The notes under the pieces: model-generated
What the model was told of the DNA's origin: nothing
Database searches by the model: none
The model's input: only the letters and a program-made list of their open reading frames with translations
Shown here: positions 22,709 to 33,335 of the stretch, piece by piece
Layout of the letters: every line of letters begins with the position of its first letter
Numbering within the stretch: the first letter of the stretch is position 1
Program-made: the position numbers and the translations under genes
NCBI GenBank assembly: GCA_015680685.1
Contig: MNCI01020972.1
Location: 50,207-114,206 of the forward strand
From: Gnetum montanum
Taxonomy: Eukaryota > Streptophyta > Gnetopsida > Gnetales > Gnetaceae
Reading direction: 5' to 3'
Length of the DNA: 64,000 nt

Positions 22709-24060
22709 TCAAGGACTTCTAGGGTCAGTTAGTTTCTTGGGAAGGTGTCCCACCTTGATCCAATCAGTTACGGTATGCGTTAACATAACCGTATGCGTTA
22801 CGCTCTGTTGGACTGAAGGATGCTCTGAATTGTTAGATGGTGATGGAGGAGTGTACATGGACTCAACCGCTTGTTGTTGTAAGAGTTTATTTGGGCTTTT
22901 GGTTCTGAAGTAAGGTCTTCTCTTTTTATAGTTGTCAGAACCAGCGGTAGGTTGGATATTTACAGCTCTTGCAGCATGACATTGCTGTGGTTGAGGAGGA
23001 AGTTTCCCTTGCATTGTTGGAGTAGGAGGTGTTATGGGGACTACTTGTGGTGGAATAGGTGTGGATGGATTAGGAGGATGGTGTGGATATGGAGTGTCCC
23101 CCAAAGGAGAAGGAGTCCTTCTGAAGTACTCCTGAGCTTGGTAGTGACGGTTGAGGGTTGTGTGACCCATAGAGTCACTTGGAGAAATCGACTGCTGCAC
23201 ATAATATCTATATGGATTAGGCTGTCGGTAAGGGTACTGTTGTGTTGGCAGTGGCATCCCTCATGACTATGGGTATTGCCACTGCTGATGTTGTCCAATG
23301 GGCTATGATGGAGTTCCACTTGGATAATACGTTAAGGGTTGGTGGAACTGCCTTGGGTTACGTTGTGGATAAGGTAACCTTCGGGGTGTTTGCTGTTGGT
23401 TGAGTCTTGGATTAAGCGCATACACCCCAAACTCCTGTAGATGTGAGATGATAGGGAAACATCCCTTAGGATGGTCATAATGGCAAATCTCACATCCACC
23501 ATCATCATCTGAATCATAATTTTCAGCCACATCAGAGTTAGTGATCTTTCCCTTATCCTTGTTATGTGCAAGGCCTAAATCTCTCCACTTTTTCTTACCT
23601 TTGTCACTACTTTGTTCTACCTTATACTCTTCTACAATTTTTAAGACAGTTTCAATTTTAGAGTCTAAGGAACTCCATACGTCATCTACCTTAGCCACTA
23701 ATTCTGCTGTTAATTATTTGATCGGCAAAGTTTTTTGGTTCACCAATTCTTCGATTGGTGACTCATCCTCTTCATCACAAAATTTCACTCCCTTCTTTCG
23801 AAGGGAGGGATCACAATTATACTCTTCCATACTTTCCCTTTTTCGTAGCTCACCCTCTTTGTTTGCTACTTGCTCCAACAAGCTACGTACTTCATGGGCT
23901 CTAAGTTGTAAGAGTCTCCCTTGGGCATAAGTTCCAAGGGTTCTTCTAATTTCATTCCTTAGCCCATCCACGATGTGGTGAAGTTGATCCCGCTGGGCGT
24001 ACCCATGGCCCAAGCAATGATGTAACAATGTAGTGGGCCATGGTAGCATCTAAGGGTTCA
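22709..24060 (-). pseudogene. gag: gag of element D, C-terminal half
   Basis: Three open stretches in one minus frame, separated by a few stops: 23714-24049 (LLHHCLGHGY, then TYAQGRLLQL, then KEGELRKRESMEEYN), 23303-23698 (KVDDVWSSLDSKIETVL, then DDDGGCEICHYDHPKGC) and 22709-23257 (Pro/Gln/Tyr-rich linker ending VTDWIKVGHLPKKLTDP). The Cys/His group CEICHYDHPKGC could be a small metal knot but does not fit the CCHC spacing. The order matches the gag of E (38012-39300) and F. Confidence 0.75.
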
Positions 24061-25330
24061 TGTATACCTTGCTTCCAGCCTTGGATCTACTTACGCAAAT
24101 TGGACACTCTGGAGTACGTTTAATACTTCTTATTGAACAGTTCTAGCATCGTACTCCACCTCCTAATGGTTTCTGGTTCTAAGGACTGGTACCAGCTCTC
24201 TACTTCTTTAGTGAGTGTCCTTGGGAACAACTTAAGTTTTTTCCACTCATTTTCCATATTCTGAAAGGCACAGGCATCGTGGAATGTCTATAAATGATTT
24301 TGCGGATCAACATTATATCCCCCTTCAAATCGTGGGATGTTGTTCATGTCTAATCGTTTGATCCGACTATCTTTCGAATGCCTTATGGGAATCCTAACTG
24401 CCTCCGTTATGTCAAGCATACTTCGGGTTGCGATTAGGGGCTCATCATGATCATCTCTTTCATGACGCCTGTGATGTCTATGTTGTTCCCTACTCTCCCT
24501 ATGTCCTTGCCCTTGTCCTCTCTCTCGACTTTCCCGTCAAGGATTTTCGTCTTTCTTACTTTTATCCTCACCTTTATGTTCGTGGTGGCTGCACCTAGAT
24601 GTGGAAGGAGAGGATGAGTGATGAGATGAAGGAGAAGAAGAAGGGGAACCATTGCCATGACGATGTTTCTTGCCTTCTCTTCAGTTGCTATGGCCTCGAT
24701 CGTTGTGAGGATCAAAGTGCCTGTCCTTAGCATGAGTGGTTGTTCCTTCTGTGAACAGTTGGTGTTCATGGGCATCAGGACTAGGGATATGTATCGTTGA
24801 TCGTAGGTTCTGATACTCAACCTCCTCACCATCGTTAGGAGGGGGAACATCCTTTGCTAAAGAACCCGTGATAAAGGGTTCCTCGTCTCCTATCTCGCTA
24901 AGGACATGCAGGACCTTGCCCTTCATCAATGCATGTTGACTCTGCTGCCTTAAGTCCCTCATATGTTGGGCATCTATGGGATAATAATCCCTCATGTCAA
25001 AATCTTCCACAATGTATTCAACAAAATGTTCTTGCATGTCAATCTGTGCCAAGGCATGGAAAAGCATGCGAGAGATTGCTCGATCTGGGGTTAACACAAT
25101 CTTACCTTGCAAGTCTCCCTACTGCAGCTATTCGTCCTGATGGAGAACAAAAGTAAAATTAGGAATATACTCATCGGGATGAGTATATGTCATCCTATAT
25201 TGTTTAGGACTTGGCCAATTTTGGTTATGTGTTTTATCTTGCTGACTGTCTCATGTGTGGTCCTTAGGTGGTGAGTTGCTCTTATGAGAAGAAGGCATTT
25301 TTATCGGTGTGCTAATTCACCATTATATAA
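24061..25330 (-). pseudogene. gag: gag of element D, N-terminal half
   Basis: The minus frame 24681-25112 (143 codons) matches the gag N-terminal segment of F (43575-43943): FDMRDYYPIDAQ, then KDVPPPNDGEEV, then HEHQLFTEGT. Below it, to about 24440, comes an Arg/Ser/His-rich stretch, then the Retrotrans_gag-like core in decayed form (about 24060-24330). The gag start is expected near 25300, where the minus strand reads ATGCCTTCTTCTCATAAGAG, like the starts of E and F (ATGTCTTCTTC...). Several stops are present. Confidence 0.65.
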
Positions 25331-25420
25331 TTTTTCTCTTTTGATTAACCTGAAGGTTTGTTAAGGCTCACAACGATGTGAGTGATATCCCTTATGTTCT
25401 ATTCGATGCACAAACACTTA

Positions 25421-25439
25421 GTCCCGGGCAACGGTGCCA
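25421..25439 (-). other. Primer binding site of element D (tRNA-Asp)
   Basis: The minus strand reads tggcaccgttgcccgggac, one base inside the 5' LTR. The 3' end of plant tRNA-Asp (GUC) is complementary to TGGCGCCGTTGCCGGGGATC, leaving a few mismatches. This primer is typical of Athila-type elements. Confidence 0.8.
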
Positions 25440-25440
25440 A

Positions 25441-26378
25441 TGATGAGTGGCGAGGTACCCCTACACTCAACCATATGAAACAAGTGTAGCACGCATGATC
25501 CGGTCGAACTCCGTACTCTAAATGCCTAAACGCCCCATGGAACACTTGGGGTTAATCATTCGTTGGCTTCCCAGACTTACTTGTTGTTGTCACGGTGTAT
25601 GGTTAAGTAAGTCCGAGGTATATGATTTTTTTGGTCTTTTATGGTTTTTTCTATTATGCTATGAGGTGAAGGGTTGAGAAACTAACTAACTCTAACTAAG
25701 AACCTAAGTATAAATTAACTAGCATCAGCATCCATTCCCACTTACTGTACACACCCTAAACTATGCAACTGTGGCTACCAAACGCTAATTGTTATTGGGA
25801 TCACCACACATAAAGCACGTGCTCGAAGTGGTCGTACTGAGGCACCTAACTAGACTAAGTGTGATGAGCAGCTGATTCCTTGACTAGCCGTACACATCTG
25901 TAGATGCTCGTAATCAAGTCGTACTCATCCCATGTTCTAGGAGACAAGGGTGAGAGAATCTAATCGCGATAAGTAGCCGATTCCTTGGTTAGCCATACAC
26001 ATTCGTCAATGCTCGTAACCAAGTCATACTCATGCTGCATTACTAGGAAAACAATAAATAACATTAAATAAAACCTATTCCATGCACTACAAGGTTTATC
26101 CACAAAGCTCGTCTTTATTGCCATACACAACTTGCGTTCAGGTACAAAGCTGCTCGAATAAAGATCCGTTCACTTGGGACTCCTACTACGAGCACATGGA
26201 AAATATTCTATCTCTGGAGTGATCAAACTGCCAGAGCTTCACTACTTCTAGCCTAGGATGAGAAATGAGGAGAGTGCCACCTCTTATTTATAGATTTGAC
26301 AACGGACCGCGATATCGCGTACGCGATATTGTAGGAGACGACACGATATCGCGACGGCCACGATATCGCGTCTCATCA
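25441..26378 (-). repeat. 5' LTR of element D
   Basis: A 938-bp LTR and pair of 19086-20024. In minus orientation it starts tgatgagacgcg, carries GATATCGCG palindromes (an 18-bp perfect one at 26312-26329), then the TATA box at 26285-26292, and ends in gtacctcgccactcatca beside the primer site. Confidence 0.92.
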
Positions 26379-26383
26379 ACAAG

Positions 26384-26603
26384 TTTTGAAACTAAGCATG
26401 TAACATAATTAGTATACCAAAGACAAAATAACATAAACTTTTAATACAAACAAAGGGCTTTGTGATTATACTTATTCTCTTAACTGCAAATGACAAAACA
26501 CACAACAACGACTAAAGCTCATAGATCTTGGAATTATAAATCAAAAGGTTACAACAAAAGACTTAGCTCAATATAGAGCCCTGGATCTTGTTTGCAAAAT
26601 TGA
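26384..26603. repeat. Duplicated segment, copy 1, right part
   Basis: Matches 28021-28240. Together with 18276-19085 it forms the counterpart of 27210-28240, split by element D. Its end (26563-26603) holds the last codons of the exon described next. Confidence 0.85.
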
Positions 26604-26928
26604 TAGCCTCTTGCGACAACTTATTTTCCTATGTGCCTCCAGGAGGCACACCTCCTTCAACAAGTATGCATCCTTCATACTCTAATCCATTCAAAGCCTT
26701 TGATAGAACTCCTTTCAATAGCACCCCCAAAATTGGTCCAATAATAAATCCAAAGAAAGGATTCTTGAGACCTCCCTTTTCTCCAACCCAACCCCTTTCT
26801 TCAGATTGTATGGAAGGTTTTATGAGTTTTGATCTTCCCTCCTCTTCCTTTGCTACTGCTTCACCTTCTGACTATTCTCCTCCCATTGGAACCCGCACAC
26901 AAAACCTATGAAAGTGAAACCCAAAGCA
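26563..26928 (-). pseudogene. Probable terminal exon of a host gene, two stops
   Basis: A minus-strand frame of exactly 122 codons runs from a strong plant-type acceptor (gttttctttcag, 26929-26940) to TAA at 26563-26565, with two internal stops. It encodes an Arg/Phe-rich start, an acidic-basic stretch (VAKEEEGRSK), a hydrophobic segment (NPFFGFIIGPILGVLLKGVL) and an amphipathic end (SQEAINFANKIQGS). The acceptor, frame phase and composition differ from the retroelement ORFs around it. No family is recognised; a membrane or plastid protein is possible but not shown. Only the last 11 codons or so are present in the duplicated copy 2. Confidence 0.45.
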
Positions 26929-26940
26929 CTGAAAGAAAAC

Positions 26941-27209
26941 AGAGAATTTCAAACGTTCTTTTAACAAATAAAATAAATAATATCATAAGTTAGATAACAT
27001 TCACACAAAATGCACACATTGAGTCACACGCTAGCATTTGCAACCTCAAACTAACATGCATAGAGATGACACTTAAAACCACGTGCAGGGGAACTTGAAT
27101 GTCACCCACATGCGATCCATGGGAGCCACCCTTCGAAATCCTACCACCCAGGATCAACGCGGGCCCGTAATGGGGTCACACAAGCCTATTTAAGGCTGCA
27201 CAGGACCAC
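26941..27209. other. Unassigned sequence between the two duplicate copies
   Basis: No gene seen. If the terminal exon is real, this is intron on the minus strand. It includes a GC-richer piece (27080-27209, with 'cgcgggcccgtaatgggg' and 'tatttaagg') unlike either retroelement family here. Confidence 0.4.
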
Positions 27210-28240
27210 ACCATCATTACTTAGACTTAGGACTACATTTCATTCCCAATTATGTTTATCACTAAAAGTAATCAAGGCCTAACAACATCAATTATCATAT
27301 GCTTCACTTTGGACTAAACCATAGGTGATAAAGCTACCACTAGTCCAAGTGAAAAGACAATGTCCTATGATCAATGCTTAACAATATAAATGCTACAACT
27401 AGTCACATCCATAGAATTTAACCAAATCGTGTGAGCACTTGTGATTCATATGGTTGCATGTAGGGGTACTTCCTGCTCATCATATGGTCTTGGAATTTGT
27501 TCTTCATGAAAATCTCTTGAAGGATAACTTCTAGCTAATATGGATCATCTTGGACATAAGGAATATCTCGTGATGGTCCATAATGATTTTTGGATCATGG
27601 CTTCTTATTTTATCATTGGATCATAGCCAATTATTGATTCTGATTAACCATTTGATTGTGGTTTGTGCTTATACTAAATGTAACATCCCGTTCCCAAGTG
27701 TCATGGCAAATATCAAATATATATTATTGATGCATAAATATGGATCATGCAATGACACCCTCGAAAAACTTGTTTTAAGAGACTATTGCCTAAGGTGCTT
27801 TTCGTGTGGGTATGAAAACCTAGGAATAGTCCTAGCTAGTGAGGGCAATGTGGTGTTTCAATACACATAAATCATGATATTTAATGATGTTGATAATTTT
27901 AAAAGAGCAAAGTTTTAAAATTAAACTTAGAATCTAAGATTATTCACAAAGTAAACTTTAGGAAATGAATTAACAACTTGGCAAGGAATATTAAATAAAA
28001 GTAACTATTCATTAAACAAGTTTTGAAACTAAGCATGTAAAATAATTAGTATCCCAAAGAGAAAATAACATAAACTTTTAATACAAACAAAGGGCTTTGT
28101 CATTATACTTATTCTCTTAACTGCAAATGAAAAAACACACAACAAAGACTAAAGCGCATAGATATTGGAATTATAAAACAAAAGGTTGCAACAAAAGACT
28201 TAGCTCAATATAGAGCCCTGGATCTTGTTTGCAAAATTGA
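27210..28240. repeat. Duplicated segment, copy 2, with the unoccupied D insertion site
   Basis: A 1,031-bp counterpart of 18276-19085 plus 26384-26603. At 28011-28030 the sequence reads attaaacaagttttgaaact with a single acaag, which is the target of element D before insertion. Bases 27210-27480 are a second copy of the end of B's LTR. The breakpoints are at 'accatcattac' (left) and 'gcaaaattga' (right). Confidence 0.9.
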
Positions 28241-28436
28241 AGGTAATGCAGCAGATTGCCTGACAGCACCACGTTATAAATCCAACGTGGCAGCGCCAGG
28301 CATGCTTCGCATCAAAGGGAGCAGACTAGATCCAGGAATCACCGGTGATGAAGGTGATGACGGTGAAATTCACAGCGTAGAAGGTGTCCATGATGAGGTA
28401 ACTGGGCCAGTTTGATGCATTTCGTGGTGCCAACGC
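28200..28436 (-). pseudogene. Open frame joined to the duplicated exon end in copy 2
   Basis: The minus frame of 79 codons ends with the same FANKIQGSILS and stop as the exon in copy 1 (26563-26928), but the codons before it, across the duplication breakpoint at 28240, are different: NASNWPSYLIMDTFYAV, a hydrophobic run (VNFTVITFITGD), one stop, and HAWRCHVGFITW. Bases just above 28436 read TGCCCTAG on the minus strand, a possible acceptor. Either the breakpoint fused two exons or the in-frame join is chance. No family recognised. Confidence 0.3.
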
Positions 28437-28812
28437 CTAGGGCAGAATTCACATATTCACTGCAATAGAGCGTAGCGAGGCCCTGATCTTCGAACCATGT
28501 CTGCCAGCGTTGGTGCTAATAGATACGGCCATATACTCCTGTAAACGTCTCCTGCAATTGCAGGCCCTAGTGACCGACCTCGCAGGAAACCATCCTGTCG
28601 TTTTGTGGCAGCCTGCTAGGCCTGGCGTAGCATAATCCTGGCTCGGATATCAGAACGTCAAGGGTAATGGTTTAACCTGTAGATTCCAACTGTTTGCTTT
28701 GGATTCGGAATTGTGTATGGGAGCATGTACAGAAATGCATTAAATCCACAATGCGTATATATTTCATAATCTCCAATGAAATTTTGTCTGGATCTATACA
28801 TATAGATTGAAA

Positions 28813-29057
28813 TGGTATCCTTGCCTTGCCTTGACTAGTATTCTTGCTTTGTTTTGGATGTCTGCATTGTACGTTATGAAATTTTGTCTTGCCTTGCCTT
28901 GACTCGTATTCTTGCTTTGTTCTGGGTGTCTGCATTGCGCATTATGAAATTTTGTCTGGATCTATACATAACATTGTAATGGTGGCCTTGCTTTGCCTTG
29001 CCTCGCCTCGTATTCTTGCTTTGATCTCGATGATCGCATTGTGCATTAAAATTTACC
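28813..29057. repeat. Three tandem units of about 75-97 bp
   Basis: Units near 28813-28888, 28889-28985 and 28986-29057 share 'ccttgccttgactcgtattc', then 'ttgctttg', then 'tctgcattg' and 'attatgaaattttgtct'. They are diverged from one another. A partial unit precedes them (28770-28812). Confidence 0.7.
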
Positions 29058-29356
29058 TACCTTTTCCTGTTCTGAATCCTACCAGAAACTTCATTTCATT
29101 GTTAAGTGGGCTGCAGTGAATCAAGATTCATGATTCATGGCATCGGCATGATACAGATCACATAAAACAAGGGAGTACGAATAAATAAACAAACACACAC
29201 GGAAAGGGCTCCTTTTGGTAACCGAAGGCCGAAGGGCCAAGTTTGGGTTATACAGAAATCAAGTTTGGAAGTTTGGGACGGGGCGTGCGAGGAAAACATT
29301 GCATTTGCAAGGATTGGCCTTTGGGAGCGTCAAAGGTTCCGCCAAGACTCACACAT

Positions 29357-29684
29357 TCACGCATGTTTATTGGTCATTGCTGGTTTCTGCTGGTCCGGCA
29401 ACGTGAACTTCTGTTGGAGCAGCGATGAGACGATGTCCTGCGACACATCCTTCACGCGGACGGCGCATCGCCCCAGCGACGACTCTCCGAGGCCCTCCGC
29501 CTGCACTTGTTGAAGGACCTGCACGGCGTCGATCCAGAGACTTCTCGAGCTCCGGCGCTCCAACTGGTGGCTGCGCCCGATTCCGACCTCGGCGACGGTG
29601 GCGTTGCTGCTGCTGCAACTGCGGCGACTCCACCCTCCGCCTCCGACGCCTCAGCATCGTGGCCCAGACACCATTCATCTTCAT
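29357..29684 (-). pseudogene. GC-rich coding remnant of a host-like gene, unrecognised
   Basis: The minus strand has a TATA box (TATAAAGG, 29726-29733), then an ATG at 29684-29682 about 40 bp further on. The frame from this ATG (MKMNGVWATML, then Arg- and Gln-rich) has G or C at most third positions until about 29570. After that, the frame one base away (LERRSSRSLWIDAVQVLQQ, then GRCAVRVKDVSQDIVSSLL, stop at 29357) has the high third-position GC. This suggests one gene with a frameshift, or an unusual junction. Codon use is unlike every retroelement ORF in the window. I do not recognise the product. Confidence 0.4.
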
Positions 29685-29725
29685 CTTCGTCTGGGTTGGT
29701 TTGGTTTGTTGGATTGGTGCAGGTT

Positions 29726-29733
29726 CCTTTATA
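29726..29733 (-). promoter_or_regulatory. TATA box of the GC-rich gene remnant
   Basis: TATAAAGG on the minus strand, about 42 bp before the first ATG (29684). Spacing suits a plant core promoter; assignment is inferred. Confidence 0.35.
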
Positions 29734-29799
29734 GGCTGCGTCGGACATGGTGGTGCTCTTTGTTCTAGATGCATCTAATCTCCGACTTACCGTAACATT

Positions 29800-31160
29800 G
29801 AAAAGAAGCATATTGGTGGCGCATGGTCCTACAAGAACATGCCAAGCCTAGATCCTCGCATAGTGTAGCACAATATCATCCTCAATCCTCACGTAAAACA
29901 AGTTAAATAAACAACCCATAAGATTAGGCCTGAGGTGGTGTTGGCAGTCCATGATGAAATCACCAAGCTTTACAAAGTTGGTTTCATCCAAGCCATTAAC
30001 TATGCAGACTAGGTCTCCAACATTGTGGTTGTACCTAAGAAAAATGGGAGAATACACATATGCATAAACTTCTAGGACCTGAACAAGGTAACCACTAAAG
30101 ATGACTTTTTATTGCCTAGTATTGATCAATTGGTTAATACATAGCTGGTCATGCCTTGTTGTCCTTCATGGATAGGTTCTCTAGATACAACCAAATTCAG
30201 ATCAATCTAGAGCACCAACTCAGTACAACCTTCATGACCCCCTAGGGTACATTTTGCTATACAATGATGCTTTTTAGACTAAAGAAGGTAGGAGCAACCT
30301 ACCAACGCATCATGACGTACATCTTCAATGACTACTTGTTAGACTTGCTCAATAACTACATTTATGACATAGAAATTAAGTCCAAAATGACACATGATCA
30401 TGCAAATGACTTAGACCACATACTCAAATGTTGCCTTAAACATGACCTTAGGCTGAATCTTAAGAAGTGTGTCTTTAGCATCAAGATGGGTTGCATATTA
30501 GGTTTCATGGTATTAGGAACAAGCATACACATAGATCCTCATAAGGTTAAATCCATCATCAACTTAGCACCACTAACTAACCTTAAGGAGCTACATGGGT
30601 ACAAGGCAGATTGTAACTCATATGTTAGTTTATCACACAGTTGATTGATAAGCTACAGCCAATGCAATACTTGCTCAAAAATGAAGTCCACTTGGAGTGG
30701 ACAGCTTAATGCAGGTATTTGACAACCTTAAATAGAAACTAGCTCAACTTCCAATAGTCTACCCTCCATAAGGAGATAAACCCTTTTACATCTACCTTGC
30801 AACTTCTGACACATCCATCACTTCTCTAATCTATCAAAAGTGAGACGATGGCTCAGAGGTCCCTATATACTATTTAAGCCATGCATTAGTGGTCCATGAA
30901 GCAAATACAATGATGTGAAAAAGAACTACCTCATCTTAGTCTTTGCACTTAAGAAGTGGAGGCATTATCTCTTCCGCAACCAGGTAAACATCATCTACAA
31001 AAGCAGTGTACTCTAAATAATCACAACAAACATTTACACAAGTAGTCAAATCGCATGGTGGAAAGCAATGACCGTGGATTTTGACCTACATTATATAGCA
31101 CAAGCATCAACCAAAGATCAAGCAATAGCCACATAACTAATGGCTTTACTCATAAATGAT
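29800..31160 (+). pseudogene. Reverse transcriptase and RNase H of T1
   Basis: The plus-strand frame has many stops. It contains FIQAINYAD, PKKNGRIHICINF, FMDRFSRYNQIQI (from F-D-G-Y-S-G-Y-N-Q-I), LFRLKKVGATYQRIMTYIF, and an active site reading YIYDI in place of YVDDI (about 30350-30370), so one catalytic Asp is lost. After the connection segment (IINLAPLTNLKELHG, ending about 30600) comes an RNase H with FYIYLATSDTSI and KKWRHYLF (about 30780-30980). The longest open piece is 30264-30644. Confidence 0.8.
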
Positions 31161-31199
31161 CAAGTAATGATAGATCCAGAATTTCTGAATGAGCATGTT

Positions 31200-31790
31200 A
31201 GTGACATAAGCCAAGTGCCTACCAACTTTGAGGCAATTCTACACTTTAATGGCTCTTCAACCTCTCAAAGGGGTAGTGTCACTATTGTTATCATGCTTCC
31301 CTCCAAGGAGATCTAACCCTTTGCTTATCATTTTACATTCCCTTGCACTAATAATGTAGCAAAGTACAAAGGTCTCCTTAGAGGTCTTATAGCAACTTGC
31401 AACCTAGAAATCTGAAACCTAGTAATCCAAGGTGATTTGCAGTTAGTCATCAACCAAGTTACAAAGGTATATGCTTGTCAAGCACAACATTCACAACCTT
31501 ACTATAACTTGGTGAAGCATTTTCTCTAATGGTTTGCAACTGTAGATATCCAACACATTCCCTACAACGAAAATGCTATTGCCAATACATTAGCCACATT
31601 AGCCATAAGCATTGCACCTAACATGTTTCATGCCTTGCTTACCTCAATAACGGATTGCACCAAACCTATCATGCAAGTAACTGACATTGCATCCATAGCC
31701 ACAACAAGCACAGCACACGCACAAGAGTGGTCTAATGACATCAAGTCATACTTTCAACAAGGTGAACCCCCACAATATCTAACCACTACC
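31200..31790 (+). pseudogene. Second (archaeal-type) RNase H of T1
   Basis: The plus strand reads ILHFNGSS (Asp of the usual F-D-G-S-S changed to Asn), NVAKYKGLLRGL (from N-E-A-E-Y-E-A-L), IQGDLQLVINQV (from GDSQLVVNQV) and HIPYNENAIANTLATLA (from HIPREENARADALATLA). This is the extra RNase H found between RT-RNase H and integrase in Tat/Ogre elements. Two catalytic positions are altered. Confidence 0.75.
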
Positions 31791-32960
31791 TAGAAGGATG
31801 TAGTGTGAAAATGGTGATGGCAATATGTCATTGTAGGTGATGGCACACTATGTCATAGATCCTATGATGGCATACTGCTAACCTGTGTTAGCAACAATGA
31901 AGCACAAACGATCATCAATCAAGTACACAAGGGACTATGTGGAGGCCACATAGCAGCCATGGCAATAACATCAAAAATCAAATGCTTAGTCTACTATTGT
32001 CCTTACTTGGAGTGCAATTGCATTTCCAAGGTCAACACATGTGATGTGTATCAATAGCATGGCAACTTAATGCACGTGCAACACACTAAATTGCATACCA
32101 TGTAGATCATGTGGCCATTCCAATGTTGGGAGTTGGATATCATAGTGCCCATCACACCTAAGTCCTCTGCAAGACATAGCTTCATCATAACTACAACAAA
32201 ATATTTTACCAAATTGGTTGAAGCTATTCCCCTTAGGAGGACGACATCACAGTAGGTCTACAAATTCATCCTTGACAATATGGTGACCTAATTTGGCCTA
32301 TCCATGACTATTATCATAAACAACATGTCATAGTTTAGTAGTGCAAAGACCAAATCCTTCTATAAATACCTCAGCATCAAGCATTTGTTTCCATTGCCAT
32401 ACTACTTGTAGGCGAATGGCCAAGCTAAGGCCACAAAAAAGGTGATTGTCAACCTTCTAAAGAAGATGCTTAGTAGTAGCAAATGATGATGGCATGAGTA
32501 GCTAGTCTACGCTACCACACCATGTGTAGAATAACAATAAGTAAAATGTCTTATAGCCTTGTATATGGGTTTGAAGTAAATTTTCCTCTTGAATTGTAGG
32601 TCCCATCACTCTATGTAATCCTCTCGAGCTTCATTGACGAGGCTCAAAACAACGAGTTGATAACCATTAACCTAAACTCTATAGAGGAGGAGTACATGCA
32701 GATGCTTGATCACATCGAATGGTACCAAGGAAAGCAATGGTAAAAGCACTGCCATAATTAGCATCAACACCTGATCAAGAAAGGTGATTTAGTTATCAAG
32801 GCTATTTTTGAACCTATAGATAAATTCTTAGCCAACTGGGAATGGCCTTTCTTGGTCACTGAGGCCTATGACAATGGAGCATTCAAGCTTCCTAATCTAA
32901 ATAGTAATGAGTTTGCCAATTCAACCAACCATTCATACTTGAAGCTATACTATGCCTAGC
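31791..32960 (+). pseudogene. int: Integrase of T1
   Basis: The plus strand has an HHCC domain (HKGLCGGH ... CNCISKVNTCDVC-like, about 31930-32060), a core with WELDIIVPITPKS (first Asp, about 32130), IINNMSQFSS-like sequence replacing S-D-N-G (about 32310), ANGQAKATKKVI with Glu changed to Lys (about 32410), and a C-terminal domain with KKGDLVIKAI and FLANWEWPF (about 32770-32860). It ends near 32959. Many stops. Each domain has its counterpart in T2. Confidence 0.75.
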
Positions 32961-32999
32961 ATGTAGCATTGCATCAATGAAAAAGTGAGGTAAGTAATA

Positions 33000-33335
33000 G
33001 TCTACTATGACTATGAACTGGCATAGCTTGTCCTTGGGCTACGATGTTAAATTGGCACCCACAGCACACCCATCTGTTAGGATGTTAAACTAACACAACA
33101 AGTCTGCTATGAATATAAACTAGCATAGCTTGTCTTTACATCATGACATTAAAATGACACAACATCCATCATCTGCTATAATGTTAAACTAGCACATAAT
33201 AGTTTGCTAAGACTATAAACTAGCACATCATGGTCTATTAGAACCTTAAACTAGGTTCATGGTTTACTAGGATCTTAAAGTAGCATAGCATGCAATCTAC
33301 TAGGACCTTAAACTAGGTTCGCAGTTTAGCATGCA
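33000..33335 (+). repeat. Short tandem repeats after T1 integrase
   Basis: About nine diverged units of roughly 35-40 bp, consensus near 'tctactaggatcttaaactagcata'. The same repeat, reverse-complemented as expected for orientation, lies after the integrase of T2 (57959-58265), so it belongs to the element. Confidence 0.75.

Larger units (their letters stand above)
19086..26378 (-). mobile_element. Element D: pol-less Athila-like retrotransposon with intact ends
   Basis: A 7,293-bp minus-strand element with both LTRs (939 and 938 bp), primer binding site, gag, protease, 3' region and polypurine tract, flanked by the exact duplication acaag (19081-19085 and 26379-26383). The paralogous segment at 28011-28030 shows the unoccupied site with a single acaag. 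RT, RNase H and integrase are absent: sequence passes from just after the protease to the post-pol purine tract. Element F has the same junction. By eye the LTRs are about 90-93% alike, with mostly C/T and G/A differences. Confidence 0.92.
28241..29790 (-). other. GC-rich island, no retroelement similarity seen
   Basis: Composition changes sharply from the AT-rich surroundings, most strongly at 29390-29680 (CpG-rich). It contains neither LTR-family motifs nor pol. It carries possible coding pieces on the minus strand (28200-28436, 29357-29684), a second open minus frame near 28380-28560 (WFEDQGLATLYC), and a short tandem repeat (28813-29057). It ends where the Tat-like element T1 begins near 29795. 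I read it as a remnant of a host gene region. Confidence 0.45.

Noticed and set aside
24434-24850. 138-codon minus ORF in D gag
   Set aside because: Out-of-frame reading of the Arg/Ser/His-rich gag region; the frame shared with E and F is another one.
18699-27870. ORF conserved at 18699-18935 and 27583-27870
   Set aside because: The two copies lie in a recent duplication, so similarity does not show selection. No motif recognised.
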